64,000 nt of DNA from positions 186,001 to 250,000 of the forward strand of contig NZ_ASJB01000099.1 in NCBI RefSeq assembly GCF_000478275.1, read 5' to 3'. The DNA is from Amycolatopsis orientalis DSM 40040 = KCTC 9412. Lineage in GTDB: Bacteria; Actinomycetota; Actinomycetes; Mycobacteriales; Pseudonocardiaceae. The position numbers were made by a program, and so were the translations under genes. This document shows positions 58,823-64,000 of the stretch, in pieces. How positions within the stretch are numbered: the stretch's first letter is position 1; every line of letters begins with the position of its first letter. The notes beneath the pieces were generated by a model. That model made no database searches. It worked only from the letters and a program-made list of their open reading frames with translations, and was not told the DNA's origin.

Positions 58823-60165
58823 CGAACGCTCTGCACCGGGCCAAGGCCGTTGCCGACGCCGTGCTCTACGAAGGCTATCTGCTGTACCCGTATCGGGCGT
58901 CTGCCGCGAAGAACAAGGCGCGCTGGCAATGGGGTGTGCTGGTCCCGGCGGCCTACGCGGCCGCGGGGACCGGCGAGCATCACTGGTCGCAAGCGGAACT
59001 GATCGCCGAGCCACCGGACGATGGAGTTCTCCAGGTGCGGCTCCGGTTTCTTCAGGTGCAGAAACGCGTGGTCGAGGTGGCCGGTGCGGCGGTTCCGGCG
59101 CTGACCGTCGACGGCACCGAATACCTCACCTGGGAGGAGTCCGTCGAGCGCGAGATCGCGGCCACCATTCCCTTCTCCGCCCTGGGTAAGGGAACCAGCG
59201 TCCCATTCCACGTCGATGGTGGCGAGGACGTCGAGCCGATCATCGGCGCCGACGCGCGGCTGGTACGCCGTCGTGCCGGCCTGCACGGTGAACTGCTGCT
59301 CCGCGGTGACGCGTTGCCGGGGCCGTTCGGCGGCGTGAAACTGCGGGTACGGGTATGCAACAAGTCCCTGTGGGATGAGCCGGGAGCGACCCGGGAGCAG
59401 GCGCTGGCCCATTCGATGATCGCCACGCACACGCTGCTCTCCGTCCCGGGTGGCGCTTTCCTCTCGCTGATCGACCCGCCGCGATGGGCTTCGGTGGTCG
59501 CCGAGGAGTGCGTCAACGAACGCACCTGGCCGGTCCTGGTCGGAGCACCCGGCCGGTGCGACACCGTTCTGTGTTCTCCGATCATCCTCTACGACCACCC
59601 GGAAATCGCCGAGGAGAGCCAAGGCCCGCTGTACGACGGCCTGGAGATCGACGAGATCCTGACCCTGCGCACGATGACACTGACCGATGAGGAGAAGCGT
59701 CAGGCACGCGCCACCGACACCCGGGCGGCGGAACTCATCGACCGGGTCGAGAACATGCCCCCGGAACTGCTGGAGCGACTGCACGGCACGATCCGCTACC
59801 TGCGCGCCGCCACCGGTGAGGCGGAGGAACCGAGTGACGTCACCGCGCGGCCGGAAGCGCCGTGGTGGGATCCGGAAGCGGACGCGTCGCTGTCGCCGGA
59901 AACCGACACCGTGAACGTCGGCGGCGTCGCGATCGGCAAAGGCAGCCGGGTACGCCTGCGGCCTGCCAAGCGGGCCGACGCGCACGACATGTTCCTGGCC
60001 GGGCGGGCAGCGGTCGTGCAGGCGGTGTTGCTCGACGTCGACGGCGTATGGCATGTCGCGGTCACCCTCGAAGACGACCTCGGCTCGGAGTTCTACGCCC
60101 AGCATGGCCGGTACCGCTATTTCGGCACCGACGAGATCGAGCCGATGACCGTGGACGAGTCGTGA
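58819..60165 (+). CDS. Unknown 448-aa hydrogenase-cluster protein
   Basis: 448-aa soluble protein of no named family. The N-terminus reads AVADAVLYEGYLLYPYRASA, and a central conserved-looking stretch reads REQALAHSMIATHTLLSVPG then FLSLIDPPRWASVVAEECVN and LCSPIILYDHPEIAEESQGP. The region VNVGGVAIGKGSRVRLRP with EDDLGSEFYAQHGRYRYFGT looks like a small beta-barrel of KOW/SH3 type. It is coupled by GTGA overlaps to the second SIS gene and to the endopeptidase gene, so it is almost certainly part of hydrogenase biogenesis. Confidence 0.78.
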   Translation: MTNALHRAKAVADAVLYEGYLLYPYRASAAKNKARWQWGVLVPAAYAAAGTGEHHWSQAELIAEPPDDGVLQVRLRFLQVQKRVVEVAGAAVPALTVDGTEYLTWEESVEREIAATIPFSALGKGTSVPFHVDGGEDVEPIIGADARLVRRRAGLHGELLLRGDALPGPFGGVKLRVRVCNKSLWDEPGATREQALAHSMIATHTLLSVPGGAFLSLIDPPRWASVVAEECVNERTWPVLVGAPGRCDTVLCSPIILYDHPEIAEESQGPLYDGLEIDEILTLRTMTLTDEEKRQARATDTRAAELIDRVENMPPELLERLHGTIRYLRAATGEAEEPSDVTARPEAPWWDPEADASLSPETDTVNVGGVAIGKGSRVRLRPAKRADAHDMFLAGRAAVVQAVLLDVDGVWHVAVTLEDDLGSEFYAQHGRYRYFGTDEIEPMTVDES

Positions 60166-60707
60166 CTCCCCGGGTGCTGATCGCCGGCATCGGCAACATA
60201 TTCCTCGGCGACGACGGTTTCGGTGTCGAGGTTGCCCGTCGGTTGTCCGCAGAGGTCTTCCCCGGCCGGGTCCGGGTGGCCGACTACGGCATTCGCGGGA
60301 TGCATCTGGCCTATGACCTGGTCTCCGGGGAGTACGACCTGACAGTGATGGTGGATGCCACCCAACGGGGCGACGCTCCCGGCACGGTCTACGTCGTCGA
60401 ACTGGATCCGCCGGACGGGCCGCCCCGGCCGACGGCCGAAGCGCTCGACGCGCATGGGATGCAGCCCGACGTCGTGCTGAACCTGGTCGCTCTGCTCGGC
60501 GGGAACCCAGGCCGGGTGCTCCTCGTCGGCTGCGAGCCGGCGGTGCTCGACCATCGCATGGAACTCAGCCCTCCGGTGGTGGCGGCGGTGGACACGGCCG
60601 TGGGCGCGGTCGCCGACATCATCGGCGCATGCCAGTCACCTGACCAGACCGTCACGATCGGAAGGAATCGGGTGCCGGTATGTGCCTTGGTATCCCCGGC
60701 GAGGTGA
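60162..60707 (+). CDS. Hydrogenase maturation endopeptidase (M52, HyaD/HupD type)
   Basis: 181-aa peptidase that removes the C-terminal extension of the large subunit after nickel insertion. The family start IAGIGNIFLGDDGFGVEVAR is clear; the first metal ligand, Glu in E. coli HybD (GDEG), is Asp here (GDDG). The second Asp lies in VMVDATQRGDAPGTVYVVEL and the His in ALDAHGMQPDVVLNLV. GTG 60162 overlaps the upstream stop by 4 bp. The probable substrate is HhyL, with 24 residues after its last Ni-motif His. Confidence 0.88.
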   Translation: MTPRVLIAGIGNIFLGDDGFGVEVARRLSAEVFPGRVRVADYGIRGMHLAYDLVSGEYDLTVMVDATQRGDAPGTVYVVELDPPDGPPRPTAEALDAHGMQPDVVLNLVALLGGNPGRVLLVGCEPAVLDHRMELSPPVVAAVDTAVGAVADIIGACQSPDQTVTIGRNRVPVCALVSPAR

Positions 60708-60952
60708 TCGAGCTCCTCACCGACCGCCCTGATCTGGCGAAGGTCGATGTGGGCGGGGTCAAACGGGCCATCAACATCGCTCTGGTCGCCGAGGAGGGGA
60801 TCGGGCCGGGCGACTGGGTGCTGATCCATGTCGGCTTCGCCCTGTCCAAGATCGACGAAGCGGAAGCGAAAGCGGCGATGGACTTCCTCGAGAGCATCGG
60901 AAAAGCCTATGACGACGAGATCGCGGCCCTGCGCGATTCGCGGATCATCTAG
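60680..60952 (+). CDS. hypC: Hydrogenase maturation chaperone HypC
   Basis: 90-aa canonical HypC beginning MCLGIPGEVIELL; Cys2 is the residue that carries the iron-cyanide-CO unit. The core AKVDVGGVKRAINIALVAEE and GPGDWVLIHVGFALSKIDEA match the family, and a helical tail follows. The start lies 28 bp inside the endopeptidase gene. The stop TAG is provided by the CTAG end of the MITE-like element, so the native C-terminus may have been different by a few residues. Confidence 0.93.
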   Translation: MCLGIPGEVIELLTDRPDLAKVDVGGVKRAINIALVAEEGIGPGDWVLIHVGFALSKIDEAEAKAAMDFLESIGKAYDDEIAALRDSRII

Positions 60953-61116
60953 GCCGTGTCCTGCAAGTCGTGTTCGCGGTCTCCGCGCCCAGGTGATCCC
61001 TGACGGCACGGGCGGACGCGGCCGAGTACGACCCGGTACGAGGCCGATCCGCTCGCACCGTCAGGAACCACCTGGATCACGAAGCCCATCGAACAGACTT
61101 ACAGGACACGGCCTAG
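60949..61116 (+). mobile_element. MITE-like hairpin element, copy 2, between hypC and hypD
   Basis: 168-bp element with intact termini: left CTAG-GCCGTGTCCTGCAAGTC, right GACTTACAGGACACGGC-CTAG, i.e. ~20-bp terminal inverted repeats with one mismatch between CTAG sequences. Internally CCAGGTGATCCCTGACGG pairs with CCGTCAGGAACCACCTGG, so the whole element forms one long hairpin centred near GTACGACCCGGTAC. CTAG target duplication is typical of IS5-type transposons. It is transcribed within the hyp operon; the AGGAG ribosome binding site of hypD starts inside its right CTAG. Confidence 0.78.
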
Positions 61117-61127
61117 GAGCTGAAAGC

Positions 61128-62312
61128 ATGCGTTTCGTCGACGAGTTCCGCGACGCCGAGAAGGCCAAGGTTCTCTCCGCGAAGATCGCCGGCCTGTGCG
61201 AGCCCGGCCGCGAGTACAAGTTCATGGAGGTCTGCGGCGGTCATACGCACACGATTTACAAGCACGGCCTCGAGGATTACCTCCCGGAGGCCATCACCCT
61301 GGTGCACGGCCCTGGCTGCCCGGTCTGTGTCATCCCGATGGGCCGGATCGACGACGCGATCCACATCGCCCGGCGTCCGGAGGTGCTCATGACTTCGTTC
61401 GGCGACATGATGCGGGTGCCCGGCAGCGGCGGGAACTTCTTCGACTCCAACGCCGAAGACACCGACATCCGGATGGTCTACTCGCCGCTGGACTCGCTCA
61501 AGATCGCCAGGCAGAACCCGGACCGGCAGGTCGTGTTCATGGCGATCGGCTTCGAGACGACCACACCGTCCACCGCGATGACGATCCTGCGAGCGGCCGA
61601 AGAGGGCATCGAGAACTTCTCGGTCTTCTGCAACCACATCACCATCATCCCCGCCATCAAGGCCATCCTCGACTCCCCGGACCTGCGTCTCGACGGCTTC
61701 ATCGGGCCGGGGCACGTTTCGACGGTGATCGGCTGTCGCCCGTACGAATTCATCGCGGGAGGTTACGGGAAGCCCCTTGTGGTGGCCGGATTCGAGCCGC
61801 TCGACATCCTGCGGTCGATCCACATGCTGATGGTGCAGCTGAAGGAGGACCGCTCGGAAGTGGAGAACCAGTACTCGCGTGTCGTGCCGTGGGAGGGCAA
61901 CCTCAAGGCGTTGCGGGTGATCGGCGAGACCATGGAGCTGCGCCCGTACTTCGAATGGCGCGGGCTCGGCTTCATTTCTCACTCGGCACTGCGATTGCGC
62001 GAGCAGTACGCGTCCTTCGACGCCGAGGTGAAGTACGACGTGCCGGGTGTCCGGGTCGCGGATCCGAAGGCGTGCCAATGCGGCGAGGTACTGAAGGGTG
62101 TGCTGAAACCATGGGAATGCAAGGTCTTCGGTACCGCGTGCACTCCGGAGACCCCGATCGGCACCTGCATGGTGTCACCGGAAGGCGCTTGCGCGGCCTA
62201 CCACAACTTCGGCCGGTTCACCCGGACGAGGGTGCGAGAGGCGAGCATCGCCACCGTGGGTGAGCTCACCGCCTCGGCCCGCCGGACCACCGCCGAAGGC
62301 ACCCTCCGATGA
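61128..62312 (+). CDS. hypD: Hydrogenase formation protein HypD
   Basis: 394-aa Fe-S protein that with HypC assembles the Fe(CN)2CO unit. The redox/cyanide Cys motifs are CGGHTH and GPGCPVCVIP, the GFETTTPSTA block is present, and C-terminal [4Fe-4S] ligands lie in CQCGEVLKG, WECKVFGTAC, GTCMVSPEGACAAY. AGGAG at 61115-61119, 8 bases before ATG 61128, is the ribosome binding site, formed at the junction with the MITE-like element. It overlaps hypE by 4 bp. Confidence 0.95.
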   Translation: MRFVDEFRDAEKAKVLSAKIAGLCEPGREYKFMEVCGGHTHTIYKHGLEDYLPEAITLVHGPGCPVCVIPMGRIDDAIHIARRPEVLMTSFGDMMRVPGSGGNFFDSNAEDTDIRMVYSPLDSLKIARQNPDRQVVFMAIGFETTTPSTAMTILRAAEEGIENFSVFCNHITIIPAIKAILDSPDLRLDGFIGPGHVSTVIGCRPYEFIAGGYGKPLVVAGFEPLDILRSIHMLMVQLKEDRSEVENQYSRVVPWEGNLKALRVIGETMELRPYFEWRGLGFISHSALRLREQYASFDAEVKYDVPGVRVADPKACQCGEVLKGVLKPWECKVFGTACTPETPIGTCMVSPEGACAAYHNFGRFTRTRVREASIATVGELTASARRTTAEGTLR

Positions 62313-63403
62313 GCGCCGGACCCGGCACACCGTCCGGCCGTGAGCGCGCGGTGCTCGACCGGATCGACAAGGCTCGTAGGCGACGGGCCAAGGTACGCGA
62401 GGAACGGATCACCCTGGCGCATGGATCCGGAGGCAAGGCCACCCAGACCCTGATCGAGGCCGTATTCCTCGACGCGTTTCGCAATCCGCTGTTGGAGCCA
62501 CTCGAAGACGCGGCGGAACCGACGATCAACGGTTCCCGCCTGGCGCTGACCACCGACTCGTTCGTGGTGTCACCGCTGTTCTTCCCGGGTGGTGACATCG
62601 GCGACCTCGCCGTCAACGGAACGGTCAACGATCTCGCCGTGTCCGGCGCCGAACCGCTGTATCTGACCGCGGGGTTCATCCTGGAGGAGGGCTTCCCGGT
62701 CGCCGCTCTGAGCAGGATCGTGGCTTCGATGAGGTCCGCCGCCGAAGCCGCCGGAGTGTCCATCGTGACCGGTGATACCAAGGTGGTACAGCGCGGGAAG
62801 GCCGACGGCTGCTACATCAACACGGCCGGGATCGGCGTCATCCACCACCCGCACCGACTCGGCCTCGCGACGGTCGAGCCCGGCGACGTCGTCATGGTGT
62901 CCGGCCCGATCGGTGAGCACGGCGTCACCGTGATGCTCGCCCGTGGCGAGCTCGACATCGAGGCGGACCTCGAATCGGACACCGCGCCGGTACACGAGCT
63001 GGTCGCCGGGTTGCTGGCGGAAACCCCAGGCGTACGGGCGATGCGTGACGCGACCCGCGGTGGTGTCGCGACCGTGCTCAACGAGATGGCCAGGGCCGCG
63101 GACGTCGCCGTGGTGATCGACGAGGACCGGATCCCGGTGGGCGATCAGGTGCGCGGGGCGTCGGAACTGCTCGGCATCGATCCGCTGTACGTGGCCTGCG
63201 AGGGCCGGATCGTGGTGGTCGTCGACGGTGCGCAAGCCGACACCGCGCTGGCCGCGATGCGCGCGCACCCGCTGGGCGCACAGGCGGCGATCATCGGCCG
63301 GATCAAGGCCGATCCGCCGGGACTGGTGCTGTTGAACACCGCGTTCGGCGGAACCCGGATCTGCGACCTGCTGGTCGGGGATCCACTGCCGCGAATCTGC
63401 TGA
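62309..63403 (+). CDS. hypE: Hydrogenase expression/formation protein HypE
   Basis: 364-aa PurM-like ATPase that dehydrates the HypF-made thiocarboxamide to thiocyanate. The ATP-binding start ITLAHGSGGKATQTLIEAVF, DIGDLAVNGTVNDLAVSGAE and VTGDTKVVQRGKADGCYINT are conserved. It ends in PRIC, the C-terminal Cys that carries the cyano group. A ~35-residue basic N-terminal extension (RIDKARRRRAKVREER) precedes the domain and is longer than in most HypE. Confidence 0.95.
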   Translation: MSAGPGTPSGRERAVLDRIDKARRRRAKVREERITLAHGSGGKATQTLIEAVFLDAFRNPLLEPLEDAAEPTINGSRLALTTDSFVVSPLFFPGGDIGDLAVNGTVNDLAVSGAEPLYLTAGFILEEGFPVAALSRIVASMRSAAEAAGVSIVTGDTKVVQRGKADGCYINTAGIGVIHHPHRLGLATVEPGDVVMVSGPIGEHGVTVMLARGELDIEADLESDTAPVHELVAGLLAETPGVRAMRDATRGGVATVLNEMARAADVAVVIDEDRIPVGDQVRGASELLGIDPLYVACEGRIVVVVDGAQADTALAAMRAHPLGAQAAIIGRIKADPPGLVLLNTAFGGTRICDLLVGDPLPRIC

Positions 63404-63420
63404 ACGCCGAAGGAACGGGC

Positions 63421-63804
63421 ATGCACGAACTGTCCCTCACCCAGGCGGCGGTCGAGACGATCATCGAACGGATGGGCACCACCCCGATCCGCCGCGTGAC
63501 GCTGGAGATCGGTGTCCTGTCCGGAGTGGTGGTGGACTCGGTGCGGTTCTGCTTCGAGGTGATCGTGGCAGGCACTCCCCTGCGGGACGCTGTCCTGGAC
63601 GTGGTCGAGCCACCGGGCCGGGCTCGCTGCCGCGACTGCGATCTGGAGTTCGTCGTCGAGGATCCGAGGATCTTGCTCTGTCCGGGCTGCGGCACCGCCG
63701 ACGTGCGTGTGCTCTCCGGCCGGGAACTGCGGATCAGATCAGTGGAGGTTAAGGACGAATGTGCGCGACCTGTGGATGCTCGGACGAGGCCGGAGTCCGG
63801 GTGA
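63421..63804 (+). CDS. hypA: Hydrogenase nickel incorporation protein HypA
   Basis: 127-aa nickel chaperone. The N-terminal MHELSLTQ contains the Ni ligand His2. The zinc site has both C-x-x-C pairs (CRDC and CPGC). RVTLEIGVLSGVVVDSVRFC is the conserved core. The C-terminal ~16 residues are translated from DNA that also encodes the start of hypB in another frame, a 46-bp overlap. Confidence 0.93.
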   Translation: MHELSLTQAAVETIIERMGTTPIRRVTLEIGVLSGVVVDSVRFCFEVIVAGTPLRDAVLDVVEPPGRARCRDCDLEFVVEDPRILLCPGCGTADVRVLSGRELRIRSVEVKDECARPVDARTRPESG

Positions 63805-64000
63805 TCGATCCGGAGTCCCACGGGCACGGTCATGGACACGATGACGGCCACCATCACCTGCCCCCGGAGCCCACCCGGACCGTGCTGCTGGAGCGGGACC
63901 TCCTCGCCGCCAACGACCTGCTGGCCGAGGGCAACCGCGGCTGGCTGGCCGAGCGGCGCATCCACGCCGTCAACCTGATGAGCTCACCCGGGTCGGGCAA
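63759..64000 (+). CDS. hypB: Hydrogenase nickel incorporation GTPase HypB, N-terminal part
   Basis: Start of HypB, cut by the window edge. It begins MCATCGCSDEAG, the N-terminal CxxCGC high-affinity nickel motif, followed by a His-rich stretch (SHGHGHGHDDGHHHLPPEP) for nickel storage. The frame reaches NLMSSPGSG, the start of the GTPase P-loop, at base 64000. GGAGG and AAGGA lie upstream of ATG 63759. It overlaps hypA by 46 bp. Confidence 0.92.
   Translation, partial: MCATCGCSDEAGVRVIDPESHGHGHGHDDGHHHLPPEPTRTVLLERDLLAANDLLAEGNRGWLAERRIHAVNLMSSPGSG

Noticed and set aside
45858-61116. The two ~167-bp repeats as attachment sites of an integrated element
   Set aside because: No integrase, excisionase or tRNA at either copy; terminal inverted repeats with CTAG ends and self-complementarity fit a transposon-derived MITE better.
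1-64000. CRISPR arrays, rRNA genes or intact tRNA genes
   Set aside because: No regularly spaced direct repeats, rRNA motifs or complete cloverleaf sequences were seen by eye.

Overview
The window is high-GC actinobacterial DNA. Many starts are GTG, gene ends overlap by 4 bp (GTGA/ATGA), and several promoters look leaderless. There are many one-component regulators, an ECF sigma factor very close to mycobacterial SigC, an MT0933-type antitoxin-like protein and an actinobacterial group 1h [NiFe]-hydrogenase. Together these point to a soil actinomycete, most likely Pseudonocardiales such as Amycolatopsis. That assignment is inference from gene content; no rRNA or other phylogenetic marker was available.

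Bases 1-17.8 kb hold a mixed chromosomal set: the end of a CDF metal transporter, an AlkZ-like DNA glycosylase, an epoxide hydrolase, a Nudix hydrolase, an MFS pump divergent from a MocR regulator, an accessory SSB, a cupin, a TetR regulator, membrane proteins, an OmpA-like lipoprotein, an unusual PfkB-like protein overlapping a GTP cyclohydrolase II-like gene, an ArsR regulator and RecQ. Bases 17.9-34 kb hold an atypical adenosine deaminase, a secreted CBM-GH5 glycanase, a lytic transglycosylase, a MoxR/VWA pair, an MFS/WYL divergon, two aldo-keto reductases, a methyltransferase, a PucR regulator and a two-subunit molybdenum hydroxylase. Bases 33.7-44.6 kb hold sigC with a divergent zinc-finger anti-sigma candidate, a ROK regulator with an upstream DasR-like operator, three small regulator divergons, a HAD-GH65 disaccharide phosphorylase operon, a Ppx/GppA phosphatase and an F420-type oxidoreductase. 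Bases 45-48.7 kb hold two roadblock-type proteins, an unknown protein and a MEDS/HATPase anti-sigma-like protein.

From 48.8 kb to the right edge lies a hydrogenase locus. hypF reads right. The structural operon hhyS-hhyL-NifU-like-DUF5947-DUF6084-small membrane peptide reads left. A divergent maturation operon reads right: regulator, SIS protein, HypC-like, SIS protein, unknown 448-aa protein, endopeptidase, hypC, hypD, hypE, hypA, hypB (cut by the edge). The small subunit has Asp where CxxC is expected and has no Tat signal, as in the O2-tolerant, high-affinity H2-oxidising group 1h enzymes. The SIS/HypC-like/SIS/448-aa block is the part of the locus with least known function.

Two kinds of repeat stand out. 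First, long near-perfect palindromes sit at gene ends, often with stop codons inside the stem, and two of them show compensatory base changes. Second, two copies of a ~167-bp MITE-like hairpin element with CTAG-type ends lie 15 kb apart; one copy sits between hypC and hypD and supplies the hypC stop codon and abuts the hypD ribosome binding site.
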